From contig CBFHND010000009.1 in assembly GCA_965657085.1 (NCBI GenBank), positions 60,634 through 124,633 of the forward strand: a DNA stretch of 64,000 nucleotides, in the 5' to 3' direction. This DNA comes from CBFHND01 sp965657085 (lineage in GTDB: Bacteria > Pseudomonadota > Alphaproteobacteria > Rhodobacterales > Rhodobacteraceae). Positions within the stretch are counted from its first letter, which is position 1; the number at the start of each line of letters is the position of its first letter. Shown here in pieces: positions 16,408 to 25,192 of the stretch. Both the position numbers and the translations under genes were made by a program. The notes under the pieces are model-generated. The model was not told the DNA's origin. It was given only the letters and a program-made list of their open reading frames with translations, and did not search any database.

Positions 16408-16427
16408 ATTTTCAAAGGGAGCATCCG

Positions 16428-16856
16428 ATGCCTTTTCAATCCTCATTTGGCCGCATGGCAGCGGCTGCCGCCTTTGCGCTTTCGTTGGCAGCGCCTGCCA
16501 GCGCACAGACCTTTCGCGCCGAAAACCGGGTTTATGTGAACCCGCTGCCCAGCGGTGCGTTCGAGGTGATCGAGGGCGGTGGCTATGGTGCGCGCGGGTT
16601 GTGGTGTGCGGCTGCTGATTATGCCACCGACGTTCTTGGCGCGTCCGGCATCACCCGCCTTTACGTCCAACAGGCGCGCGGCAACAGCATCACCCAACCG
16701 GGGCGCAAAGGCGTGGTGTTTGGTCTTGATCCTGCGGGGGCGGTCCCGTCCTCGGCCTTGGTGCTTGGCAATTCGATACGGACCCCCGGCGCCAATCTCA
16801 GCGTGGCCCACGCCCAACAGTTTTGCGCAGATTTTCGCCTGAACAACCGATTTTAA
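16428..16856 (+). CDS. Secreted WCAA-motif protein, paralogue 2
   Basis: 142 residues from the ATG at 16428 (AAAGGGAGC just upstream). The frame is open further upstream but overlaps paralogue 1. A classical Sec signal peptide ends at APASAQ (about residue 27). The mature protein contains FEVIEGGGYGARGLWCAAADY, in two pieces: FEVIE and WCAAADY, then RLYVQQARG, GRKGVVFG and AHAQQFCADF. It follows paralogue 1 by 20 bases, so the pair is likely cotranscribed. No known domain is recognised. Confidence 0.75.
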   Translation: MPFQSSFGRMAAAAAFALSLAAPASAQTFRAENRVYVNPLPSGAFEVIEGGGYGARGLWCAAADYATDVLGASGITRLYVQQARGNSITQPGRKGVVFGLDPAGAVPSSALVLGNSIRTPGANLSVAHAQQFCADFRLNNRF

Positions 16857-16908
16857 ACGCGACACTGCGCTTCCCCGCCCTAGGTCGTTTGGTCAGGAGG
16901 CAACTGAC

Positions 16909-17313
16909 ATGAAACATCTGGCACATGCACTGATCCTGGGGTTGGCGCCCCATTTGGCCGGGGCCGCGACCACGGGCGAAGAGGCGCGGTTTGAAATCAA
17001 CGCAATCAATGGCAATGATTTCGAAGTCATCGAACAACAGCAAATGGGCCCCACCGAATTCTGGTGCGCGGCCGCCAGCTACAATGAACTGCGACAGGGG
17101 CGGTCAGAGACCATCCGCCTTTACGTACGATCCCCGCGCGGTCCGGCGGTCACCCGATCCGGCAAACGCGGCGTCGTGTTCACGACCAATCCGTCCGGCC
17201 TGCCCGCCGATCCCGGCCGCATGACGATCTCGGTCAGCGATGCAGGCGCGAGCCTCAAATCCGCCCAAGCCCGCCGCTTTTGCCGAGACGCCTTCACCCG
17301 CAGTACAAAGTGA
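16909..17313 (+). CDS. Secreted WCAA-motif protein, paralogue 3
   Basis: 134 residues. The signal peptide ends near AGAATT (about residue 20). The same conserved blocks appear: FEVIEQQQ, FWCAAASY, IRLYVRSPRGPAV, GKRGVVFTT, and the C-terminal RRFCRDAF with the second conserved cysteine. TCAGGAGGCAAC gives a strong ribosome binding site. Sequence divergence between the three copies is high outside the blocks, so the duplication is old rather than recent. A role in the cell envelope is a guess from export alone. Confidence 0.75.
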   Translation: MKHLAHALILGLAPHLAGAATTGEEARFEINAINGNDFEVIEQQQMGPTEFWCAAASYNELRQGRSETIRLYVRSPRGPAVTRSGKRGVVFTTNPSGLPADPGRMTISVSDAGASLKSAQARRFCRDAFTRSTK

Positions 17314-17356
17314 TGTGACCTTGCGCCTGCGGCCTGCGGGGTGCAGCATCGCACCC

Positions 17357-17773
17357 ATGCAGACCGAATTTCACGTTCCAACGCTCGGCCCCGGCCTGAC
17401 GGAGTTTACAGGACAGGTGTCCAGGTGGATTGCGGGGCAGGGCGATGGCCTTCTGACGCTGATGGTGCGCCATACCTCGGCGTCCTTGCTCATTCAGGAA
17501 AACGCGGACCCGGAGGTGCAAACCGATCTTCATGCTTTTTTCGAACGGCTGGTCCCGCCCAGCGACGACCCGTCGATGTCCTACCTGCGCCACACTTACG
17601 AAGGCCCCGACGACATGCCCGCGCACATCAAGGCGGCGATGATGCCCGTGACCCTCACGATCCCGGTGCAACAGGGGCGCATGATGCTTGGAACATGGCA
17701 GGGCATCTATCTTTTTGAACACCGCAGCCGCCCGCATCAACGCCACGTGGCCGCGCATTTCCTGGCGACCTGA
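17357..17773 (+). CDS. YjbQ family protein (UPF0047)
   Basis: 138 residues, standard for the family. HTSASLLIQENADPEV and the C-terminal GTWQGIYLFEHR are the family hallmarks, with the conserved histidines and glutamate thought to bind a metal. Members have been reported to rescue thiamine phosphate synthase mutants, but the physiological role is not settled. The ATG at 17357 is chosen because the family start is MxTxFxV. An upstream in-frame ATG at 17240 would overlap the previous gene. Confidence 0.88.
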   Translation: MQTEFHVPTLGPGLTEFTGQVSRWIAGQGDGLLTLMVRHTSASLLIQENADPEVQTDLHAFFERLVPPSDDPSMSYLRHTYEGPDDMPAHIKAAMMPVTLTIPVQQGRMMLGTWQGIYLFEHRSRPHQRHVAAHFLAT

Positions 17774-17905
17774 TCCGCGCGACACAACGCCTATCTTGGG
17801 GCGGCATTTCCCCTCTACCCAAATCCTAGCGGCTGTCCTATAACTGTGGATAAGTGGGGGGCGAACCCCACAATACAGGCGGGACAGAGAAAAGGGGAAC
17901 GGCCA

Positions 17906-18373
17906 ATGCGCTGCCCATTTTGTGGAAATATCGACACCCAGGTGAAAGACAGCCGACCAGCCGAGGATCACGTATCCATTCGGCGACGCAGGTTCTGTCC
18001 GGCCTGTGGCGGACGCTTCACCACCTACGAGCGGGTTCAACTGCGCGATCTGGTGGTGATCAAGTCGTCGGGCAAACGCGAAGACTTCGACCGCGACAAG
18101 CTTGAACGCTCCATCCGTATCTCGATGCAAAAACGCCCGATCGAACCCGAACGCATCGATCAGATGATCTCGGGCATCGTGCGGCGGCTTGAATCAATGG
18201 GCGAGACGGACATCCAATCCAAAACAATCGGCGAGATTGTCATGGAGGCGCTGGCCCGGATCGATACGGTAGCCTACGTGCGTTTCGCCAGTGTTTACAA
18301 GAACTTCCAGGCTGCGGACGACTTTGACAAGTTCGTTCAGGAGCTGCGGCCCGACGGCCAACCGGAAGAGTGA
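17906..18373 (+). CDS. nrdR: Transcriptional repressor NrdR
   Basis: 155 residues, exact family size. The zinc ribbon has MRCPFCG and FCPACGGRFTTYE, followed by the ATP-cone domain (VVIKSSGKREDFDRDKL). NrdR senses ATP/dATP and represses ribonucleotide reductase genes. AAAGGGGAACGG precedes the ATG at 17906. An earlier in-frame start at 17846 adds non-family residues. The stop codon overlaps the GTG start of ribD, coupling the two genes in the usual proteobacterial nrdR-rib arrangement. Confidence 0.95.
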   Translation: MRCPFCGNIDTQVKDSRPAEDHVSIRRRRFCPACGGRFTTYERVQLRDLVVIKSSGKREDFDRDKLERSIRISMQKRPIEPERIDQMISGIVRRLESMGETDIQSKTIGEIVMEALARIDTVAYVRFASVYKNFQAADDFDKFVQELRPDGQPEE

Positions 18374-19473
18374 CCACGGACACCGACAGCCGATACATGG
18401 CGCTGGCGCTGACATTGGGGCGGCGCGGACAAGGGGCCACATGGCCCAACCCCGCCGTGGGCTGCGTGATCGTGGCCGGGGGTCGGATCGTCGGGCGCGG
18501 CTGGACCCAACCGGGCGGACGCCCGCATGCCGAAATCGAAGCACTGGCGAGGGCGGGAACGGCAGCACGCGGGGCCACGGCCTATGTCACGCTGGAACCC
18601 TGCGCCCACCACGGGCAAACACCGCCCTGCGCACAGGCGCTGATCGACGCGGGCATCAAGCGGGTGGTCATGGCCGTCCCGGACGCCGACCCGCGCGTTG
18701 ATGGCAAAGGCGCTGACATGCTGCGCGCGGCGGGTATCGTGGTAGAGAGCGGCGTCTTGTCCAAAGTTGCCTATGACGATCTGGGTGGATTTCTGTCCCG
18801 TGTCGTGGCCGGACGCCCACTGGTCACCCTCAAACTCGCCTCCAGCTTTGATGGCCGCATCGCCACCGGCACGGGCGAAAGCCAGTGGATCACGGGGCCT
18901 GATGCCCGCCGGGCCGTGCACGCGATGCGCCTGCGCCATGATGCGGTGATGGTGGGCGGCGGGACGGCGCGGCATGATGACCCTTCGCTGACCGTGCGTG
19001 ATATGGGCGCAGGACACCAACCCGCGCGTGTGATCGTCTCACGCAGGCTCGATCTGCCGCTGATGGGCGCGCTGGCGCGCACGGCGCGCGAGGTGCCGGT
19101 GATCCTGTGCCATGGCCGCGATGCCGATCCGACGTTGCAGCGGACGTGGGCCGATCTGGGTGCGGTTCTGTTGCCCTGCCAGACCCGGGGCAGTCAGCTG
19201 GACATGGATGATGTGCTGGGCCAACTGGGCGCACATGGTCTGACGCGGGTGTTCTGCGAAGGGGGCAGCGCGTTGGCCGCCTCCCTGATCGAGGCGGATC
19301 TGGTGGACCGTCTGATGGGATTCACTGCCGGGCTGACCATCGGGGCCGAAGGGTTGCCCAGTGTCGGCGCCCTTGGCCTTGGCCGATTGGACGAGGCGGC
19401 GCGGTTCGATCTGCAGTCCTGTCAGCAGGTCGGGGCCGACATTCTGCACATCTGGACCCGTCAGGCCGACTAA
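18370..19473 (+). CDS. ribD: Bifunctional riboflavin deaminase/reductase RibD
   Basis: 367 residues. The N-terminal deaminase has the zinc motif HAEIEAL and PCAHHGQTPPC. The C-terminal reductase contains LKLASSFDGRIATGTGESQW and the nucleotide-binding FCEGGSALAASL. It converts the pyrimidine intermediate after GTP cyclohydrolase II in two steps. The start is a GTG that overlaps the nrdR stop as GTGA. The gene ends tail to tail with kpsC, the two stop codons overlapping by 4 bases. Confidence 0.94.
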   Translation: MTTDTDSRYMALALTLGRRGQGATWPNPAVGCVIVAGGRIVGRGWTQPGGRPHAEIEALARAGTAARGATAYVTLEPCAHHGQTPPCAQALIDAGIKRVVMAVPDADPRVDGKGADMLRAAGIVVESGVLSKVAYDDLGGFLSRVVAGRPLVTLKLASSFDGRIATGTGESQWITGPDARRAVHAMRLRHDAVMVGGGTARHDDPSLTVRDMGAGHQPARVIVSRRLDLPLMGALARTAREVPVILCHGRDADPTLQRTWADLGAVLLPCQTRGSQLDMDDVLGQLGAHGLTRVFCEGGSALAASLIEADLVDRLMGFTAGLTIGAEGLPSVGALGLGRLDEAARFDLQSCQQVGADILHIWTRQAD

Positions 19474-21479
19474 CGCCATAAATGTGCGTAAGACGCCAAC
19501 AGCCCTTGCAGCTTTGACACCGCACGATTGACCGGTCCGGGGTGCGGCACGTCGCCCGATTGCAGTCGCTCCATCACCACCTCGACGGGGCAGGGCAGGC
19601 CGGTTTTGGGATCGAAATACCGGGGATAATCGACAAGCGTGGCATGCACCAATCCTGCCAGTGTCGGATCGGCACGGCGGCGCGGTGGCACATCCCCCAG
19701 ATCGGTGGTCAGCCCCCAACCCGCATAGAAGGGCGCGCCGGTGGTGGTCACGGGCAGGCCCCGGATCAACGCCTCGAACCCGGTGAGCGACGTCATGGTC
19801 CACACGCTATGAACCGCGCCCAGCAGTGCGTTGATGTCGGCGCCGGTGGCGATCACATCCGCCTCGGCCTCCAACGCACCATCACGCAGGCCCGCCTCCA
19901 CATCCGGGTGGGGTTTGTAGATCAGAACGGCCTCGGGATTGGCGGCACGTGCCGCGGCCAGTAGACCTGCGTTGGTGGCAATATCGCCCGCGCCTGTGCG
20001 GATCGAGGCATCATCCTCGACTTGCCCGACGACAAGAACCCGGTGCCCCTCGGGCAGGTCCGGCAGCGCCCCGCCAAGGTTGTATTTGCTCAACCCGGCC
20101 TCGCGCAGGCACCGCATCACGGCCTCTGCGCGCATCTGCTGATCGGGGCGCAGGGTGGCGCGTGCAGCGATCAGCGTCTCCAGACGGCTGGGCCCGCTCG
20201 GATCATAGTAGATGCCCAGATCATCCGTCACCAGCGACAAGGGCGGCACCAGTTCTGCGCCCAATCCCCGTGACCGCAGGAACCCGTCCTCGACCCGCAC
20301 CGCATCATGGTGGCCGACATCCGCCTTGCCCGCCCAAACCATCCACGGGCGGCCCGTCTGGCGTGCCTTGGCTGGATCGTCCTGAAATATCATACGCTTG
20401 TGCCGGCCGAATACCTTTTGCAAAGGCGCGCGCTTCCACAGGCGCATACCGCTGGCCACCCAGCCGCGATGGTCCTCGCGCCACGCGCGCGCTTGTGCCG
20501 CAAGCGCCTCGATGGCTGTTTCAACTGTGCCCAGCTGGTCCCGGTAAGGGTCGTACCAACGGGGGTACAGTATCATCGCGGCGGCGAATAGTTGCGCGCG
20601 GGTCAGGCTGCGCTGGCGGCGCTGCACCGGGAATTCATCTGTGGTCAGCCCCCAACCCGCATAGAACGGCTGCCCAAAGACACGCGGTTTGTGCCCGGCG
20701 AATATCGCCTCGAACCCCAATTGCGACGACACGGTGTAAACCGCCACGGCGCCCTCGAAGAGGGTCCAGGGGCTGATGGCCGCGTCAAAGAGGCTGATGC
20801 GGTCGTTGCAATCGTCGTCGGTGAAATACCCTTGCCGGAAACCTTGGGCGGTTTCGGGATGTGTCTTGATCAGGATACGCGCGCCGGGGTGTTCATCCTG
20901 TGCGACAAACAGCATTTCCAGAAACCGGTTGCGATCGGCCCCGCTGGCACGCACGGACGCATCGCCAAAGGTCTGATCGATAACCACCACGTAGCCGGGT
21001 GCGGGGGGAGGGGTCTCTGCGTCTAAACCTGCGTATTTGGTCAGGTGCGCCTCGGCCATGCGCGCCATGGCACCGCGCGCACGGTTCAACAACGCCGTAT
21101 CATCCAAAGGGTGATCGCGCAGGATCATTTCCAGGTCGCTGGGTTGTGTGGGATCGAAATGCGCACCGCGATGATCGATCAGAAGGCCAAGCGGTGGCTC
21201 GCCCGCACGACCGGGATGCAAGGATCGCAACCATGCGTCCTCCACGCGGACCAAAGGCACATCCCGTTTCTCCGCCACCGCCTCGCCGCGATGTGCGGTC
21301 GGGCTTTGACCCCACACACCGACAAGGTCGTCAGGACCGGGCAAACCGAGTGCCACACGATAGCCAGACAGGGCCAGGATGCGCCGCAGCCGCTTTTGTC
21401 GCAGGAAACCACCGTTGAAAACGCAAAGCCGCCGGGCCTTTTCAGGTCCGGCGGCGATGTCATGGGCGTCCTGCGCCAC
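19470..21479 (-). CDS. kpsC: Capsular polysaccharide biosynthesis protein KpsC (Kdo transferase)
   Basis: 669 residues made of two related halves (capsule synthesis domain PF05159 twice). Half one has VRVEDAWLRSLHPG and half two VRVEDGFLRSRGLG, each followed by a DxxGIYYDP/DHRGAHFDP element, and both end with an AGWGLTTD motif. In Escherichia coli and other Gram-negatives KpsC, with KpsS, builds the poly-Kdo linker that anchors capsule to lipid. The predicted start is a GTG. It is the third gene of the minus-strand capsule block, 5 bases after the Wza-like gene. Assembly genes kpsMTE are not in the window. Confidence 0.92.
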   Translation of the reverse strand: MAQDAHDIAAGPEKARRLCVFNGGFLRQKRLRRILALSGYRVALGLPGPDDLVGVWGQSPTAHRGEAVAEKRDVPLVRVEDAWLRSLHPGRAGEPPLGLLIDHRGAHFDPTQPSDLEMILRDHPLDDTALLNRARGAMARMAEAHLTKYAGLDAETPPPAPGYVVVIDQTFGDASVRASGADRNRFLEMLFVAQDEHPGARILIKTHPETAQGFRQGYFTDDDCNDRISLFDAAISPWTLFEGAVAVYTVSSQLGFEAIFAGHKPRVFGQPFYAGWGLTTDEFPVQRRQRSLTRAQLFAAAMILYPRWYDPYRDQLGTVETAIEALAAQARAWREDHRGWVASGMRLWKRAPLQKVFGRHKRMIFQDDPAKARQTGRPWMVWAGKADVGHHDAVRVEDGFLRSRGLGAELVPPLSLVTDDLGIYYDPSGPSRLETLIAARATLRPDQQMRAEAVMRCLREAGLSKYNLGGALPDLPEGHRVLVVGQVEDDASIRTGAGDIATNAGLLAAARAANPEAVLIYKPHPDVEAGLRDGALEAEADVIATGADINALLGAVHSVWTMTSLTGFEALIRGLPVTTTGAPFYAGWGLTTDLGDVPPRRRADPTLAGLVHATLVDYPRYFDPKTGLPCPVEVVMERLQSGDVPHPGPVNRAVSKLQGLLASYAHLWR

Positions 21480-21484
21480 GTGGA

Positions 21485-22618
21485 TCAGTTCCCGGCGAGG
21501 CTGGACAGCGAGTTGATAGACCCGGCTGGTCCCGTCAGGGCGGAAATGATCTTGGTGAACTGGGTGTAGGGTGCTTCGGTCACATAAAGCGTATCGGCAT
21601 CCCGGATTACAAAGTCGCGGGCCTCGAACATGCCATTGGGCTGCGTGAGGTCCAGCACGTAAACCATGCGCTGTGCGCCCACCAGATCGCTGCGGCCCAG
21701 AACGGCGTTGGCGATTTCGGCGGTTTCGTTGCGCAGCACGAAAATGCCCGTCGGATCGGCAGTGGATGCATTAAGCCCGCCCACCTGTGCGATAGCCTCC
21801 AGCGCCGACAGGTTCTGCGATTCAAAGGGCACGCGCGCCTGTCCGCCGGTTGCACCAAGTGCGGTAAAGGCGCGGCTGTCCTCTTCGACAAGGATGCGGT
21901 CCCCACCGCGCAGGGCGATGTCGAGCTCGGGATTGTCATAAAGGTCCTCGAACCAGATCTTGCCGCGGTGCGCGCCGCGAATGACGGTCACTTGCGCGAT
22001 GCCGGGTTCGATGGTCACACCACCCGCGCGCGCCAGCATGGCAGCCAGCGTCCGGGTCGGCCGTTCAATGGCATATACGCCTTGCCCACCAATGGACCCG
22101 ATCAATGACACGGTCGAGCCGTCGCCCGCCACGCGGCGCACCTGCACCTGCGGGTCGGGTGTTTGCTCTTCGAGCTTGGCGGTGATGATCCGGCGGATTT
22201 CTTCGGGGCTGTTGCCAGCTGCGCGGATGCGCCCGGCATAGGGCACAAAGATAAAGCCCGCGCCGTCGACTTGTACTTCTTCCAGCAAGGTGGAGTTCAC
22301 GCCTTCGCCGGCCAGCAGACCATCATCGACGTTTTCCCAGATCGTGAGGCCCAGCACATCGCCGGGGCGAATGGTGTCCGAGCCGATGCTGGCCGCGTTC
22401 TTGAATGCGTCCGAAAAGCCAAGTGCGGGGGTCACGGCGGTCGCCCGCGTTACCCGGTCGTTCACGGCGACGATGAAACTGTCGCCTTCGCGCTGCACCG
22501 AACCAGAGTAGATCTGGCGTTTGTTGGGTCCGACCTGCGGCAATCCACACGAGGACACAACGGCCAACGCCGTAACAAGCGCGACAGGGCGCGCCCACTT
22601 CAATCCATGGAAATTCAC
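21485..22618 (-). CDS. Polysaccharide export lipoprotein (Wza/KpsD-like)
   Basis: 377 residues. The signal peptide ends in the lipobox VSSCG, so the mature N-terminal cysteine should be lipidated. The polysaccharide export domain begins around the segment RPGDVLGLTIWENVDDG, followed by SLBB-type repeats. Wza/KpsD proteins form the outer-membrane channel for capsule. It lies between kpsS and kpsC, supporting a group 2/3-like ABC-dependent export route. The outer-membrane location is established for the family. Confidence 0.9.
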   Translation of the reverse strand: MNFHGLKWARPVALVTALAVVSSCGLPQVGPNKRQIYSGSVQREGDSFIVAVNDRVTRATAVTPALGFSDAFKNAASIGSDTIRPGDVLGLTIWENVDDGLLAGEGVNSTLLEEVQVDGAGFIFVPYAGRIRAAGNSPEEIRRIITAKLEEQTPDPQVQVRRVAGDGSTVSLIGSIGGQGVYAIERPTRTLAAMLARAGGVTIEPGIAQVTVIRGAHRGKIWFEDLYDNPELDIALRGGDRILVEEDSRAFTALGATGGQARVPFESQNLSALEAIAQVGGLNASTADPTGIFVLRNETAEIANAVLGRSDLVGAQRMVYVLDLTQPNGMFEARDFVIRDADTLYVTEAPYTQFTKIISALTGPAGSINSLSSLAGN

Positions 22619-22734
22619 TGCTCGGTCTCCTCGACCTGTTCTTGTTCTGCCTCGAAATCCCCGATTGCTTCGGGGTATTTGTCGTTAACTTACCGGAATC
22701 CGGTTTGAAATGCTACCGCTAGGGCTTGTGTGCC

Positions 22735-24069
22735 TCACTTGACCAGACGCAACTGTTGCCTTGGTGCCGCGGTGCCCGATTGAAGCGCTTCATAGGGGTC
22801 TTCGGGTGACAGCATCATATCGACCACGTGCCGCAACAGCTGGCGGCGGCCCCGCGCCGAATAGAACCCACCGGGCAGTTGGCTGGTTTCCAGCAGATAC
22901 CGGCGGTAATCCTTGTAGGCCTTGTTGTCGGGTCGCGCGGCCCCGCCGAAGAAATCGGCAAGGGGTTGATCGGACACGAATTCGGGCTGGTTATAGACCG
23001 CGCGCCCAAAGACCTTGAGCGGGATGCCCCGCCACAAAACCTGTTGACCGGCGGTGGAATTGACGGTCACGGCGCTGCGGGCTTCGTTCATCAGCCCCGC
23101 CAGCTTGCCACCGCGCACGTAATGCACCCGGTCGGCAATCTCGTATTGTTTGGCCAATTTGCGGATGCTGCGCCGCACGGGCACGCGCCCGTCTTCCAGC
23201 GGATGATCCTTGAACACAAGATGGTGGTGCGCCGGTGCGCCCTTGGCAAAGCCTTCCATCACCACCTGCAGGAAATCGGTCATGGTGTCGAAGGGCGAGT
23301 GTTCCTGAAAGCTGGCGTCATGTTCCAGCTGCAGCAGCGCCAGATGATAGGGAAAGCCGCCCAGACGGACCCGCAGCGTGGCAATGCGCCGGTCGATGGC
23401 ATGGGCAGGCATCAACAGAAGACGCCGCAGATAAAGCTGGAATTCCTTGGTGACGCTGAGGCTGCGGTGCGGGCGGAAATTGCGATAGTCGCCGTTCCGG
23501 AACATCACGAACCAATGATAGAGCGCGCCGTAAAACACGTGCTGGCGCATGTCGCCCCAATGGGCGGGGGGCAGGGGCGCTTCCATGTCGGACATGGCAA
23601 GGGCGTCCTGCATCTGTGGAATGGTCATGTCCATCAGCCGCGAATTGCCGTTGGTGCCACCCCGTTCGTATGTCACCCAATAGGGCCGCATGTAGCCTTC
23701 CTCGAACACATGCACGGTAATGCCCCGGCGCTTGGCCTCGGCCACTGCTTCGGCGTGGATGGGCCGGGTGTCACCATAAAGCACGATGTCGGTCACCGCG
23801 CGGTCTCGGCACAGGTCGGCAAAGTGCTGCGTCCAACCCTCGGACGTGCCGCGATACGGGATATAGCTGCGCGGATGAAACCAGAAGGCGCGGTCGCCCG
23901 CGTTGAACCCCACGCGCCAGACGGTTGCCCCGGCACGGCGCAGCATTTTTCCAAGACGATGGAAAAACGGCCCGTGTGGCCCCTGAAGAAACAGGAAAAC
24001 CCGGTTATCCGATGCGTTTCGCAACATTTCACCTTTGATAAAGGGCATTGGTTTCCAGATCATGACCAC
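22735..24069 (-). CDS. kpsS: Capsular polysaccharide biosynthesis protein KpsS
   Basis: 444 residues. The N-terminal FLFLQGPHGPFFHRLGKML and the central HVFEEGYMRPYWVTYE segments are characteristic of KpsS. The SxxxTVNSTAGQQVLWRGIPL element is the nucleotide-sugar site region. KpsS adds the first Kdo to lyso-phosphatidylglycerol. Several in-frame starts lie within the first 8 residues (24069, 24063, 24048). It is the first gene of the capsule block, which is transcribed away from ribE. The 116-base gap to the next gene may hold a second promoter. Confidence 0.9.
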   Translation of the reverse strand: MVMIWKPMPFIKGEMLRNASDNRVFLFLQGPHGPFFHRLGKMLRRAGATVWRVGFNAGDRAFWFHPRSYIPYRGTSEGWTQHFADLCRDRAVTDIVLYGDTRPIHAEAVAEAKRRGITVHVFEEGYMRPYWVTYERGGTNGNSRLMDMTIPQMQDALAMSDMEAPLPPAHWGDMRQHVFYGALYHWFVMFRNGDYRNFRPHRSLSVTKEFQLYLRRLLLMPAHAIDRRIATLRVRLGGFPYHLALLQLEHDASFQEHSPFDTMTDFLQVVMEGFAKGAPAHHHLVFKDHPLEDGRVPVRRSIRKLAKQYEIADRVHYVRGGKLAGLMNEARSAVTVNSTAGQQVLWRGIPLKVFGRAVYNQPEFVSDQPLADFFGGAARPDNKAYKDYRRYLLETSQLPGGFYSARGRRQLLRHVVDMMLSPEDPYEALQSGTAAPRQQLRLVK

Positions 24070-24186
24070 GAAATCCGGGCCAAATTATGGCGTCCGGGGT
24101 GAAACCGCAATTGTGTGCGGGCCTTGCCCTTGCGTCCTTGCACGGCTACCTGAGCAGTCAAAGGGGAACTTGCGAGGGCGTTAGCC

Positions 24187-24774
24187 ATGTTCACGGGCAT
24201 CATCACCGATATCGGCACCATTTCCGCGTTGGAACAGGCGGGCGACCTGCGCGCGCGCATCACCTGCGGTTACGACACGGACGGCATCGACATGGGCGCG
24301 TCGATCGCCTCGGACGGGGTGTGCCTGACGGTGATCGCGCTGGGCCCGGATTGGTACGATGTGCAGATCAGCGCCGAAACGGTCAGCAAGACCAACATCA
24401 GCGCCTGGACCGTGGGCAAGCGGGTGAACCTCGAACGCGCCTTGCGGGTGGGGGATGAATTGGGCGGCCATATCGTGTCGGGCCACGTGGATGGCGTGGC
24501 CGAGGTCGTGTCGGTCGTTGACGAAGGCGACAGCACCCGCGTGAAACTGCGCGCACCCGCCGATCTGGCCCGCTTCATCGCGCCCAAAGGGTCGGTGGCG
24601 CTCAATGGCACGTCCTTGACGGTGAACGAGGTCGAGGGTGATGTCTTTGGCATCAACTTCATCCCGCACACCAAGGAGGTGACCACCTGGGGCGATGTGG
24701 CGACAGGCGATGCGGTCAACCTCGAGATAGACACGCTGGCCCGGTACGTCGCGCGGCTGGCCGAAGCAGGCTGA
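24187..24774 (+). CDS. ribE: Riboflavin synthase alpha chain
   Basis: 195 residues with the typical internal duplication: MFTGIITDIG starts the first lumazine-binding barrel, and GGHIVSGHVDG starts the second at about residue 95. It dismutates two 6,7-dimethyl-8-ribityllumazine molecules to riboflavin and the pyrimidine precursor. AAAGGGGAAC lies upstream, and the intergenic stretch between kpsS and ribE must hold divergent promoters. A CCCGGCG/CGCCGGG hairpin follows the stop (24775-24796). Confidence 0.94.
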   Translation: MFTGIITDIGTISALEQAGDLRARITCGYDTDGIDMGASIASDGVCLTVIALGPDWYDVQISAETVSKTNISAWTVGKRVNLERALRVGDELGGHIVSGHVDGVAEVVSVVDEGDSTRVKLRAPADLARFIAPKGSVALNGTSLTVNEVEGDVFGINFIPHTKEVTTWGDVATGDAVNLEIDTLARYVARLAEAG

Positions 24775-24796
24775 CCCGGCGTGTCGTTTCGCCGGG
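24775..24796. terminator. GC-rich hairpin between convergent ribE and DUF1330 genes
   Basis: CCCGGCG (24775-24781) pairs with CGCCGGG (24790-24796) across an 8-base loop. It sits immediately after the ribE stop and before the stop of the convergent gene. There is no T-run on either side, so efficient intrinsic termination is uncertain. Confidence 0.4.
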
Positions 24797-24812
24797 CCGC
24801 CTGAACAGGCCA

Positions 24813-25094
24813 TTATCCCAAAAGCAGAATATCGGACGCCCCTGCGTTGCGCCGCAGGGCGTGCACATCGGCCAAGTCCGGATCGTTGGCCCATGCCAGC
24901 GCTGCGTCTCGGTCTGGAAAGCTGAGCAAGGCAGCAACATTGGGTTGATCGGGTGCGCCGTCCAGCACCGTAAAGCTGTTGGCTGCAGCCTCGACTTTAC
25001 CGCCGTGCTTGGCCAAAGCCTCTCCCGCGACGTCGCGATATGCGGCCAGAGAGTCGGGTGCGGTGACAGTCAGATTTGCGAAGGCATAGATCAT
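24813..25094 (-). CDS. DUF1330 family protein
   Basis: 93 residues, ferredoxin-like fold expected. The order DxxxYxxYR, a central GGKxEAA and the segment LLSFPDRDAALAW match DUF1330, a small dimeric family of unknown function. The gene diverges from the LysR-type regulator at 25192 across a 97-base intergenic region that contains two palindromes. A regulator next to a divergent target gene suggests that the LysR protein controls this gene. Confidence 0.8.
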   Translation of the reverse strand: MIYAFANLTVTAPDSLAAYRDVAGEALAKHGGKVEAAANSFTVLDGAPDQPNVAALLSFPDRDAALAWANDPDLADVHALRRNAGASDILLLG

Positions 25095-25157
25095 TTGTTC
25101 GGTCTCCTGAATTGATGTGAACCCAACCTAGGCAAGACGGGGCCGCGCGAAAACGCG

Positions 25158-25192
25158 TGCAATTGCATCACGTACATGCGATTTTGCATGTA
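25158..25192. promoter_or_regulatory. Two palindromes in the lysR/DUF1330 divergent region
   Basis: TGCAATTGCA at 25158-25167 is a perfect 10-base palindrome. TACATGC-N6-GCATGTA at 25173-25192 is a 20-base dyad with 7-base perfect arms that ends on the first base of the lysR ATG. LysR-type regulators bind such T-N11-A dyads between divergent genes, so these are candidate operators. Confidence 0.5.

Noticed and set aside
17845..17853. DnaA-box-like TGTGGATAA upstream of nrdR
   Set aside because: A single box, with no cluster or AT-rich unwinding region; no sign of an origin.
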